NCBI GenBank assembly: GCA_023390555.1
Contig: JAEWCQ010000021.1
Location: forward strand, 124,001 to 188,000
DNA from: Bacillota bacterium
GTDB lineage: Bacteria > Bacillota > Clostridia > Lachnospirales > Lachnospiraceae
Direction: 5' to 3'
Length of the DNA stretch: 64,000 nucleotides
The notes under the pieces are model-generated. The model saw only the letters and a list, made by a program, of their open reading frames with translations, searched no databases and was not told the DNA's origin. A program made the translations under genes and the position numbers. Of this stretch, positions 8,631 to 16,985 are shown one piece after another. The number at the start of each line of letters is the position of its first letter. Positions within the stretch are counted from its first letter, which is position 1.

Positions 8631-10211
8631 TCATTTCAATAGAATACTGTTCGGTGCCGTTGCAAAGCTGACTATGCTGCTTCCAAACGATTCCATCAGC
8701 GCCCTGTTTTCAGGCGTTGTATATTTGCCTGTCGTATCATTGAACAGCCAGTCCGGCGCATCGAAAAATGCCTCTTTGGGATCGACAATGGTATAGAACG
8801 GAGCTTTCAGGCCCCCGTTTCCATGATGTCCCATCTGTATATAATCCGATTTCAACGTTTCTCCATATGTTTCTACCAGATATTCACTCATAGATTTGCC
8901 GACATCTGCACAAAACAGCATGGTCTGACTGCTCCCATGCACCTGAAACATCATCGAACCGTCATTCAGCAGATCATTGGATAATTCGTCCACTTTATCT
9001 TCATAAGCGCTCAGGATATCAATTTTTAAATTGCCGACATCCAGTTTATCACCGCTATGTACGTATTCCAGCTGGGGAATATTCATCGAAAGAAAACGCT
9101 GGTACATCTCCACACTGTCCCAGGGTGCATTTTCCATGCAAAGCTCCGGAGATGCCATATCCACAGCATAGATTGCATCTATTTTTATTTTACCGGGACT
9201 GTCATATATCTCACAGAAGGCTCCGATATGATCTTCATGCGGATGCGTCAGGATCCATGCATCCACATGATTCCCAAGCCCTGCAATGACCTTGCGGACC
9301 GTATCCGCATTCTGCACCCAGCCTCCGTCCACAACAATGACATGGCCGTCCATATCCTGCATCGTATAGAACATCATCTGATTTTCTGTGGAACCATATT
9401 CGGTGATCAGCCAATCCGTATCCGCCACCGCATCCGTATCCAGCCTGTAGATATCGTAATTGCCGACATCCGCCACTCTCGTATAACCGGCAGCGATAAT
9501 TGCATCCGCAGACTCCTCGGTCGGATAGGCCAGATAGTTATAACCACCCTTTGCTGCATAAAAGGCAAGTGCCTGTGCATCCAGATTCTCCGCATTCATA
9601 ATGTCATATATTTTCTGAGAAACTTTTGACAGCTTCTCACCACGTATCGCATTCCGTCCGTATGGCATGCTGATTCCGGCATCGTACTGACGGATTCCGG
9701 TTGCAAGTGTATTCGGGACAATGACTCCTTTCTGGCTGATCGCATTTGCCTGCGCATCCGCTTCAATTGCATTACAAACCACCAGCACATCCTGATTGAT
9801 TTTATAAGGATTCGGAGAGACCGTAAAATTACCGGAACCGTATACCCAGTTTCCCGTCGCCGCCAGAATACCGAGAATAAAGATGACTGCCACCCCCTTT
9901 TTCAAACGCCGATCCGTGTGGAATACCATTTCCGTATACATATAGGCAATAAGTGCCGTCACCGGAAGCAGCCAGAACATTCTCCAGTAGACACTTTCAC
10001 CGATGCAGTATTTCATAATGACATATGCTGTTACGGGAAACAGATAAATAAGTGCAAATATAAAGATCTGTCCCAGAAACAGCTTCTGTTTTTCTTTATT
10101 TTTTTCCATTGTCAGCAGATACAGAATCGCGAGGAGAAACAGGATCAGATAAAGGCCCATTCCCCAGAATTCTCCATACATACTGACTGCAGTTTTGATT
10201 ACTTCTCTCAT
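8631..10211 (-). CDS. Membrane protein with MBL-fold domain
   Basis: 526 residues: about four membrane segments in the first 120 residues, an extracellular-looking middle part (about 125-290), then a metallo-beta-lactamase-fold domain (about 295-526) with THPHEDHIGAF (HxHxDH), FCADVG and MGHHGN, a complete set of metal ligands similar to ComEC-type hydrolases. The ATG at 10211 follows GGAGG by 9 bases. The upstream gene is multi-membrane and ends 22 bases before it; together they look like one GT-C-type membrane enzyme split in two, with an MBL domain added. Substrate unknown. The MBL assignment is firm; the GT-C idea is inference. Confidence 0.8.
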   Translation of the reverse strand: MREVIKTAVSMYGEFWGMGLYLILFLLAILYLLTMEKNKEKQKLFLGQIFIFALIYLFPVTAYVIMKYCIGESVYWRMFWLLPVTALIAYMYTEMVFHTDRRLKKGVAVIFILGILAATGNWVYGSGNFTVSPNPYKINQDVLVVCNAIEADAQANAISQKGVIVPNTLATGIRQYDAGISMPYGRNAIRGEKLSKVSQKIYDIMNAENLDAQALAFYAAKGGYNYLAYPTEESADAIIAAGYTRVADVGNYDIYRLDTDAVADTDWLITEYGSTENQMMFYTMQDMDGHVIVVDGGWVQNADTVRKVIAGLGNHVDAWILTHPHEDHIGAFCEIYDSPGKIKIDAIYAVDMASPELCMENAPWDSVEMYQRFLSMNIPQLEYVHSGDKLDVGNLKIDILSAYEDKVDELSNDLLNDGSMMFQVHGSSQTMLFCADVGKSMSEYLVETYGETLKSDYIQMGHHGNGGLKAPFYTIVDPKEAFFDAPDWLFNDTTGKYTTPENRALMESFGSSIVSFATAPNSILLK

Positions 10212-10232
10212 AATGTCCTACCTCCGTTCCGG

Positions 10233-11267
10233 CTATCGTATCAACAGATAGATACCCGAAAACAGCAGATTCGGCACACAGCACAACAGCAGCTGTACCG
10301 GAATCCTGATGCTTCGTTTTAAAAATACTGCCAATAGTCCAAAGATACCTGTTAAAATCGCCCCCAGCATGATTCCCATCGAAGATACCATGCAGCATGA
10401 GAGCATCAGCGCTGTTACAAGCAGCCAGTCCGACCTGTCGAACTTGTGCAGAATCAGGCGCATTCCCATGTAAAACACAAACGGCAGTAATATGGAGGCC
10501 AATATAGCCTTCCCCTGCCAGATACGCAGCAACAGTACTGTTCCCTGCGTATGTGTGGTCGTAAATGCGAACATCTGAATCACAGCCACGAACAGAATAA
10601 AGTACGCCGTCTTTTCCCGGTTTTTATCAAAAAGCGTATAGCCAATCAGTGCAAATACCGCATAGGAAAGCGGTAATAATATAACAGGAAGCACCGTATG
10701 TGCCACAATCAGAGTATGCACCCCGGACAGTCTGCTGATCATCGCCACGAACATCGGAAACGGTGACAGCACATAGCGGGACGGAAAGCTCTGATAAGCA
10801 GCTCCGCTGTAAGGATTGAATTGAAACAGCGAATCCGTAGATACCGCCGTTGTCGCAGTTGCAACATAAAAAGAATCATCGTCGTCCGCATGCATATATG
10901 CCGTGTACATATAAATTTGAAATGCAATGACCAACAGTGCCAGTATCACTGCCCACGGTGTATGACGCAATGTCTGCAGAAAATCTCCAAACATGTCCCG
11001 CATTCGGCTGCGGTTGAGCCAAAGAGACAGAATACAGCCTGCCACAAGCAGTCCTCCATAAAGAAAAGACAGTTCCGTCAGACTTCTCCCCAGAAAAATA
11101 CAGGGAATCGACACAATCTGAAACAGCGCGAAACAGGTCACAAATCCGCTCGTCCAGTTTTTCAAAAACCCATTCTCCCGTTTTTCTTTTGCCGCAGTAT
11201 ACAGCATTCCTGTCAGAAGCGGTACCATACCTGCTGCGACGCCGATGCATAATATTCGTATGATCAT
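10233..11267 (-). CDS. Multi-membrane protein, GT-C-like N-terminal half
   Basis: 344 residues, almost all membrane, with roughly eight to ten hydrophobic segments. The loop after the third or fourth segment carries an acidic motif (HADDDDSFYV) followed by a long outward stretch (NPYSGAAYQSFPSRYV). Acidic first-loop motifs of this kind are typical of GT-C glycosyltransferases that use polyprenyl-linked sugars. The protein ends abruptly inside hydrophobic sequence, and the next gene begins with more membrane segments. The ATG at 11267 follows GGAG by 6 bases; an in-frame ATG 12 bases upstream has no ribosome site. Might correspond to a family of unknown function; low certainty on role. Confidence 0.65.
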   Translation of the reverse strand: MIIRILCIGVAAGMVPLLTGMLYTAAKEKRENGFLKNWTSGFVTCFALFQIVSIPCIFLGRSLTELSFLYGGLLVAGCILSLWLNRSRMRDMFGDFLQTLRHTPWAVILALLVIAFQIYMYTAYMHADDDDSFYVATATTAVSTDSLFQFNPYSGAAYQSFPSRYVLSPFPMFVAMISRLSGVHTLIVAHTVLPVILLPLSYAVFALIGYTLFDKNREKTAYFILFVAVIQMFAFTTTHTQGTVLLLRIWQGKAILASILLPFVFYMGMRLILHKFDRSDWLLVTALMLSCCMVSSMGIMLGAILTGIFGLLAVFLKRSIRIPVQLLLCCVPNLLFSGIYLLIR

Positions 11268-11296
11268 AATAGTCTCCATTCTGCATAATCCATAGT

Positions 11297-11326
11297 ATTA
11301 TATCACTAATCTGCAATTTCTACCAA
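11297..11326 (-). promoter_or_regulatory. Promoter of membrane/MBL pair
   Basis: TTGGTA (11326-11321), 18-base spacer, TATAAT (11302-11297) with an extended TGA before it, on the minus strand. It diverges from the plus-strand promoter at 11413. Confidence 0.6.
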
Positions 11327-11412
11327 GCCTTTGTTGCAGTATTTCTGTCATTGACGCAATTCGACCGGGTTCTACTGCTCCCTTTTCATCTTCACGCAAT
11401 CTTTGCGCAACC

Positions 11413-11441
11413 TTGCAATTTTTATCAAATATTGGTATTCT
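11413..11441 (+). promoter_or_regulatory. Promoter of UDP-sugar pyrophosphorylase gene
   Basis: TTGCAA (11413-11418), exactly 17 bases, TATTCT (11436-11441) on the plus strand. The predicted transcript start is only about 20 bases before the start codon at 11470, leaving room for the GGAGGG ribosome site. Confidence 0.65.
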
Positions 11442-11469
11442 TAGGAAAGTACATATTGGAGGGTATCTT

Positions 11470-12696
11470 ATGAATTATAGTGAAGCATATCAATTATTAG
11501 AGAAAAAGGGGCAGTTACATGTGCTGAAATATTTCGATTCTCTTCGCGCAGAGGAGCAGGCACAGCTGCTGAATCAGATTGAAGGCATCGACTGGAATGT
11601 CATTGCATCCCTGGCGCACAAAAATGAGCCTGTGAACAAAGGGATCATTGAACCGCTGGATGCTATTGAAGTAGATGAAATCGATGCAAAACATGAGCTT
11701 TTTGAAGAACTTGGTCTGGAGGCCATCCGTGCCGGAAAAATCGGTGCCGTCCTGCTTGCCGGCGGTCAGGGAACACGCCTTGGTCTGGACAAGCCAAAGG
11801 GAATGCTGAATGTCGGCATTCAGAAAGAACTGTATCTGTTTGAAATGCTGATCGGCAACTTGAAAGGAAATACCACTCTCGCCGGTGCGTTCGTTCCGCT
11901 CTATATTATGACCAGCGACAAAAATTACCAGGATACGGTTGCGTTCTTTCAAGAACACGATTACTTTGGCTATCCGAAAGAATTCCTTTCCTTTTTCATT
12001 CAGGAAATGGTACCGTGTACGGATTTTAACGGGAAGCTTCTGATGGAGAGCCCGTCTTCTCTTTGCCTGTCGCCAAACGGCAACGGGGGCTGGTATACTT
12101 CCATGCAAAATTGCGGCATTCTGGAAGATGTGCGCAGACGCAAGCTGGAATGGCTGAATGTTTTTTCCGTGGATAATGTCCTGCAGCAGATTGCCGATCC
12201 GGTGTTTATCGGAGCCACACTCGATTCCGGCTGTGTCAGCGGTGCAAAAGTCGTTCGAAAGGCAGCGCCGGACGAACGTGTCGGTGTTCTGTGTCTGGAA
12301 GACGGCCGTCCTTCGATCGTGGAATATTACGAAATGACCGAAGAAATGGCCCATTCAAGGAAAGAAAACGGAGATCTGACCTACAATTTTGGCGTCACAC
12401 TGAACTACCTGTTTCAGGTCGCAGTTCTGGAGACCATGCTCGATGCGAACATGCCGCTGCACATTGTCGAAAAGAAAATTCCGCATATAGGCGCGGATGC
12501 CCGTCTGATCAATCCGGACAAACCGAACGGATATAAATTTGAAACTCTGGTGCTGGATATGGTTCATATGTCCAAAGACTGTATTCCCTGTGAAATTATA
12601 AGAGAAAAAGAATTTGCACCAATTAAAAATGCGACGGGTGTCGATTCACTGGAAAGTGCACGGGAACTGATGAAACAAAACGGGATTGAGCTCTAG
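11470..12696 (+). CDS. UDPGP-family UDP-sugar pyrophosphorylase
   Basis: 408-residue cytoplasmic nucleotidyltransferase that makes a UDP-sugar from UTP and a sugar-1-phosphate. It carries LLAGGQGTRLGLDKPKGM near residue 95, the UTP-binding loop of the UDPGP family (UAP1/UGP type), not the bacterial GalU fold. The C-terminal NGYKFETLVLDMV resembles the UDP-N-acetylhexosamine pyrophosphorylase (UAP1) branch. GlcNAc-1-P or GalNAc-1-P may therefore be the substrate, although related genes are often annotated as glucose-1-phosphate uridylyltransferase. The ATG at 11470 follows GGAGGG by 6 bases. It is monocistronic or read through to the membrane protein beyond its terminator-like hairpin. Confidence 0.85.
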   Translation: MNYSEAYQLLEKKGQLHVLKYFDSLRAEEQAQLLNQIEGIDWNVIASLAHKNEPVNKGIIEPLDAIEVDEIDAKHELFEELGLEAIRAGKIGAVLLAGGQGTRLGLDKPKGMLNVGIQKELYLFEMLIGNLKGNTTLAGAFVPLYIMTSDKNYQDTVAFFQEHDYFGYPKEFLSFFIQEMVPCTDFNGKLLMESPSSLCLSPNGNGGWYTSMQNCGILEDVRRRKLEWLNVFSVDNVLQQIADPVFIGATLDSGCVSGAKVVRKAAPDERVGVLCLEDGRPSIVEYYEMTEEMAHSRKENGDLTYNFGVTLNYLFQVAVLETMLDANMPLHIVEKKIPHIGADARLINPDKPNGYKFETLVLDMVHMSKDCIPCEIIREKEFAPIKNATGVDSLESARELMKQNGIEL

Positions 12697-12712
12697 GCTC
12701 AATCCCATTTTT
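12682..12712 (+). terminator. Intrinsic terminator containing the stop codon
   Basis: A 10-bp perfect stem (12682-12691 with 12697-12706), 5-base loop, then ATTTTT. The loop contains the TAG stop of the pyrophosphorylase, so translating ribosomes would cover the hairpin. The next gene's GAGGAG begins immediately after, suggesting partial read-through. Confidence 0.7.
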
Positions 12713-12727
12713 AAGAGGAGTTGAATC

Positions 12728-14029
12728 ATGAAAGATTTGTTAAGGAATATGCGAAAGGGATTGCTTGCTTTCTTGCTTGTTGTATCACTGGGTTTTTTTC
12801 TGCTGTTTTTGGTCAATCTGCTTCCAACCGGTCGAATTGCCTTTCATGTCCGGGAATCAGGAAGCATTCTCAATGGTGAGGGAGACTACTGGTTGATCAC
12901 ACAGGGGGATTTATCTGCCCATCTTGATAACTACACCGATGCTATTATGCTGCTTACCGCCGGATATACCGGTGAGGAAAGTGCACTGGAAAAGACGGCC
13001 CATAATTATCGCCTGGCGCTTAAGGAAGGTACTTGGGGTGAGTCCTGTATGGGATGCGGAATCTTACCCGATGATCAGGTAAAACTCGGTACCTACGAGC
13101 GATATTGGCAGGGATTTCTGATCGTTTTGAAACCGCTGCTGCTGTTTTTGAATCTTTCCGAAATACGCAGTCTGAACATGGTCGGTATTTTATCCTGTAT
13201 CATTTTGATCTGTGTGCTGCTTTCCCGACGGCAGAAGAGTGCTTATATTTTTCCATATATCCTTGCGCTCTGTTTCATGAATCTTGGTACTGTCTTTGTT
13301 TCGCTGCAATATTCCACAATCTTCTATACAACCTCGATTGCGATGATTGGAATGCTGCTGTTTTTTGACCGGAAGAAATTTCAGGAAAATATCTGGCTAT
13401 TTTTTCTGATTACCGGTATGTGCACCAGCTATTTCGATTTTCTGACCTATCCGATTGTTGCGCTTGCCTTTCCGCTCACTCTTTTTTTCCTGTTGTCAGC
13501 GCAGAAAAAACTGCTGCCTGCAATCGGCAGACTGATTGGTTATTCACTGCTGTGGGGCATCAGCTATTCCGGAATGTGGGCATCTAAATGGGTCATTGCA
13601 ACTCTGATTACCGGAAAAAACCAGTTTATAAAGGCATTCAGCAAGATTCGGGAACGCAGCGGTCATGACGTGATTGATGTCCCGTTCACCTGGACTCAGA
13701 TGATGCACACTATGCAGGATTATTTGACCAATGGCTCCACCCTCTATCTATTGACTGTCTTCCTGCTGCTGTTACTCATTCTCGTTGTGCTTACAAAAGG
13801 ATACCGGCAGAAATCCCAGTGGATTACCACCTTCCTGCTCGCCTTAATTTCTCTTTATCCGTTCCTGTGGTACACCGCTGCGGCGAATCACAGCATGCAG
13901 CATAACTTTTTCACTTTTAAAAGTATGGCCGCCTTCCTTTTTGCCATTGGCTCCTGCCTGATACCGCTTGTGGATTGGAATCGGTTCAAGAAAAAGCTTT
14001 CCCAGTTTGCGCTGCGCACAAAACTATGA
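12728..14029 (+). CDS. Multi-membrane protein, GT-C-like
   Basis: 433 residues with roughly ten to twelve membrane segments. After the first segment a large outward loop (about 35-125) contains DNYTD and GTYERYW, and the loop before the last segment contains AANHSMQHNFF. An acidic first loop and a charged late loop fit a GT-C transferase or similar envelope enzyme, but I do not recognise the family. The ATG at 12728 follows GAGGAG by 7 bases. Its stop overlaps the stop of the GtrB-like gene on the other strand by six bases. A polyprenyl-phosphate glucose donor made by that neighbour would suit a GT-C enzyme here; this is inference. Confidence 0.7.
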   Translation: MKDLLRNMRKGLLAFLLVVSLGFFLLFLVNLLPTGRIAFHVRESGSILNGEGDYWLITQGDLSAHLDNYTDAIMLLTAGYTGEESALEKTAHNYRLALKEGTWGESCMGCGILPDDQVKLGTYERYWQGFLIVLKPLLLFLNLSEIRSLNMVGILSCIILICVLLSRRQKSAYIFPYILALCFMNLGTVFVSLQYSTIFYTTSIAMIGMLLFFDRKKFQENIWLFFLITGMCTSYFDFLTYPIVALAFPLTLFFLLSAQKKLLPAIGRLIGYSLLWGISYSGMWASKWVIATLITGKNQFIKAFSKIRERSGHDVIDVPFTWTQMMHTMQDYLTNGSTLYLLTVFLLLLLILVVLTKGYRQKSQWITTFLLALISLYPFLWYTAAANHSMQHNFFTFKSMAAFLFAIGSCLIPLVDWNRFKKKLSQFALRTKL

Positions 14030-14971
14030 TAAGTCTGTATCTTCCAGATTGCTCTCCTTACAGATATAGATTGGTCTGTGCTTGACTTCCAGATAGGTTC
14101 TGGATAGATACGAGCCCAGCATCCCGATACAGAGCAGCTGTACTCCGCCGATAAAAATGATGATACAGGCCATTGATGGCCATCCAAAGGCAGACCCGCC
14201 GAACAGCAGCTGCCGTGCAACGATAAACAGAATTGCCAGCACGGACAGACCGCACATTCCGACTCCCACAAAAGAGGCGATGGCCAGCGGTGCCGTGGAG
14301 AAATTGACAATGCCGTCTACGGAATACAAAAAAAGTTTCCAAAAAGACCACTTGGTCTCTCCTGCAACACGTTCCACATTTTCAAATTCAATCCACTTGG
14401 TATCAAAACCGACCCAGCCGAACATCCCCTTGGAAAAGCGGTTGTATTCGCTCATCTGAAGCAGTGCATTCACATACGCTCTGTTCATCAGCCGGAAATC
14501 CCTTGCCCCGTCTACAATATCAGCTTTGGATATCCGCTTCATCATACGATAAAACATACGTGCAAAAAGAGACCGGATACGCGGCTCCCCTTTCCGGTTA
14601 ACACGTCTCGTTGCAACAGAATCATAACCCTCTTCCACAATTGCAGCATACATCTGCGGCAGCAGGGCAGGCGGATCCTGCAGATCCGCATCTATGATGG
14701 CTGCATAATCACCCGTTGCATGCTTCAGCCCTGCATAGATCGCTGCCTCTTTTCCAAAATTGCGGGAAAAAGAAATGTACTTGATCCGTTTATCCGTCTG
14801 GGCCAGCTGTTTTATAACGGAAAGCGACTTGTCCGAAGATCCGTCATTGATATAGAGAATCTCAAATTCCACCTGCGGCATTTCCCGCGAAACCCGGTCC
14901 AATTCTTTCTGAAAGTACGGCAGTGCCTCTTCTTCATTATAGCACGGCACAACTGTGGTCAATTTCTCCAT
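14024..14971 (-). CDS. GtrB-like polyprenyl-phosphate glycosyltransferase
   Basis: A 315-residue GT2 of the DPM1/GtrB type, which makes undecaprenyl-phosphate-linked glucose or a related sugar on the inner face of the membrane. Visible: VVPCYNEEEALPYF at the start, YINDGSSDKS, the signature ADLQDPPALLPQM, and two C-terminal membrane segments (about 230-255 and 268-292). The ATG at 14971 follows GGAGG by 6 bases and lies 35 bases inside the upstream gene; a longer reading frame from 15067 is rejected. Its partner could be the convergent GT-C-like gene. Family strong, sugar unproven. Confidence 0.9.
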   Translation of the reverse strand: MEKLTTVVPCYNEEEALPYFQKELDRVSREMPQVEFEILYINDGSSDKSLSVIKQLAQTDKRIKYISFSRNFGKEAAIYAGLKHATGDYAAIIDADLQDPPALLPQMYAAIVEEGYDSVATRRVNRKGEPRIRSLFARMFYRMMKRISKADIVDGARDFRLMNRAYVNALLQMSEYNRFSKGMFGWVGFDTKWIEFENVERVAGETKWSFWKLFLYSVDGIVNFSTAPLAIASFVGVGMCGLSVLAILFIVARQLLFGGSAFGWPSMACIIIFIGGVQLLCIGMLGSYLSRTYLEVKHRPIYICKESNLEDTDLS

Positions 14972-16925
14972 CCTCTGCCTCCTGCTTTTCTCTGTCTGCT
15001 GCAAACCAGTTTCCCATTCCCAAATAGAATACAATCCACAACGGCTGTGCAAATGGAAGCTCCACATTCTGCGTCAGCATTACAATTCCATACGCAAGCG
15101 TCGTCGCGAGCATCAGATATTCCCGCTCCCTGTATGCACGGATGAGACAGCCAAGCAGCAGCAAACTGTATGGAATCAGAATAAAGATACCATACCGATA
15201 TGCCATCTCAAGAAATCCATTGCACGCCATGGTTTTTATATGACCGACATACAGGACACCATTGTGACCAAACAGGTTGCTCTCTCCCAGATATTTTACC
15301 CATATCTGTTTCAGCCCGACTTCTGAGGACTGTTCCACCCCTTCCAGAACAGAAGGGTCCGCCGCCTGTATTGCAGCAATCGTCTCCGCATCCAGACGTG
15401 TCTCCCATTTCTCCTTTTCATAGACCAGATTCGTTCCCAGCTGCTGCGGTAAACTGTTCAAGGAAAGGTTCAGCGGGAAAATAACAACAATTGAACAAAT
15501 CACTGCGATGGCGATCATTCGAAGGCTTCCTGCCATACCAAGTGCCAGATCCTTCCGCTTTTTTAACAAAAGTACGCCAAGAAGCAGGATTACAAGAGCT
15601 GCTGCAAATATACAGATCAATGTATAGGATTCATAGAGATAGTAAGCGCTGACAGCTGCACCGACTCCAAAAAGTACAATTTTCCGCTTTCGGTTTTTCT
15701 CATTTTCCTGAAGAAAGACCCGATACAGCTCTGACAGAAATGCAATCAGCGTCATCAATGCATATGCAGCCAGCATCTCTCTGTTTAAAAATGGCCCGTT
15801 ATACAGCACTCCAATCTTCTTTTGCCGGAATAGCACACAGTATACGGTAATAATCGGCAGTGTCCATTCCAATCCCCGCATCAGATTGTTCCGGATCATC
15901 TGCGGTCTCTTCATATTATTCCAGAGAAAAAAGAAAAAACCGACTCCAAACAAAAAGGCATAGCCCGTAAATTTATAAAATTTGCTCACCACAAAATCTG
16001 ATACGCAGACCATCAGCCAGAGTGCCAGCCAGGTCTTCGGTATCATTCCATTCCAGGAGATATACCGCAGCGGCTGTTCCCAGGAAATAAGTGCAGCCAG
16101 CACAAGGATCACCAAACATCCCAAAATCCCGTATTTATAGGTCTCTTTTTGTGCATACAGACCTATGACATTCCAGACCATCATAAAAAGGAACAAAAGC
16201 CCGAACAGAAACACCCTCCAGCGATTCTTCGTACGATCCCGCAGTCTTCCTCCGATTCTGCTGCCGAAATAATTTCCGGGCAGCAGAAAGGCATATTGCA
16301 GTACCTCAATCAGATTTGATGTACCTGCTTTTTTCCATGCGAAAATAAACGTCGAAATCAGGAGATAGCCCATAAAATAAAAAACACTGTCCTGTAAAAT
16401 AACAGACTGATCCAAAAAAACGGCCGAATCCCGCAGCTGCACGGAATTTAAGGTAAATACGACCCCCGGCTGGTTATTAATTACAATCTTGACCCAGCGA
16501 AACGGCTTTTTATTTGCAATCGGAATCATATTATCTCCGCTCACGATTCGGACACTTTGCTCGTATATTTTATTTTTCTGCTTATCGTAATACACGATAT
16601 TCCAGTTTGAATAACCTACATTCAGATTCGAGACATTCAAATAAAGATAGGACCAGGAACGGACTTCTGGAATCTTTTGAAATGTTTTTTTCGCTTTATT
16701 CCCTACCGTTACATACGCATCTGTCTCACTGTTGTAAATACAGGTATTCGTGGATGATTTTAACTCTTCCTGGGAAAATTCATATACTTCATTGTTGCCC
16801 AGAAAACGGTCAAATCCGGAACTGCCGCTGTTTTTCATCAACGCTGCTGCCACACAGAGCAGAAGACCTGCAAAAAACCATATATATCGTTTTACAATAT
16901 TGTTTACCTTTTGCTCCATGTCCAT
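14937..16925 (-). CDS. Large O-antigen ligase/polymerase-like protein (copy 1)
   Basis: 662 residues: one N-terminal membrane segment, an outward beta-sandwich-like region (about 40-170), then about eleven membrane segments with a large outward loop near 490-580. Layout and scattered identities (TGYAFLFGVGFFFFLWNNM, GHNG, YRYGI) match the paralogue at 37909, so both belong to the Wzy/WaaL superfamily with an added sensor- or sugar-binding domain. In the late loop the copy at 37909 has SGR and PHNG; this copy lacks the SGR and has CNG, so the superfamily's usual Arg and His are not obvious. ATG at 16925 follows AAGG. It overlaps the GtrB-like gene by 35 bases. Confidence 0.75.
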   Translation of the reverse strand: MDMEQKVNNIVKRYIWFFAGLLLCVAAALMKNSGSSGFDRFLGNNEVYEFSQEELKSSTNTCIYNSETDAYVTVGNKAKKTFQKIPEVRSWSYLYLNVSNLNVGYSNWNIVYYDKQKNKIYEQSVRIVSGDNMIPIANKKPFRWVKIVINNQPGVVFTLNSVQLRDSAVFLDQSVILQDSVFYFMGYLLISTFIFAWKKAGTSNLIEVLQYAFLLPGNYFGSRIGGRLRDRTKNRWRVFLFGLLFLFMMVWNVIGLYAQKETYKYGILGCLVILVLAALISWEQPLRYISWNGMIPKTWLALWLMVCVSDFVVSKFYKFTGYAFLFGVGFFFFLWNNMKRPQMIRNNLMRGLEWTLPIITVYCVLFRQKKIGVLYNGPFLNREMLAAYALMTLIAFLSELYRVFLQENEKNRKRKIVLFGVGAAVSAYYLYESYTLICIFAAALVILLLGVLLLKKRKDLALGMAGSLRMIAIAVICSIVVIFPLNLSLNSLPQQLGTNLVYEKEKWETRLDAETIAAIQAADPSVLEGVEQSSEVGLKQIWVKYLGESNLFGHNGVLYVGHIKTMACNGFLEMAYRYGIFILIPYSLLLLGCLIRAYREREYLMLATTLAYGIVMLTQNVELPFAQPLWIVFYLGMGNWFAADREKQEAEDGEIDHSCAVL

Positions 16926-16985
16926 ACTTTACCTTTTCACAATGATGTTCGGCCTGTCTTCACCGGATTCCCCACATTTTTCAAA

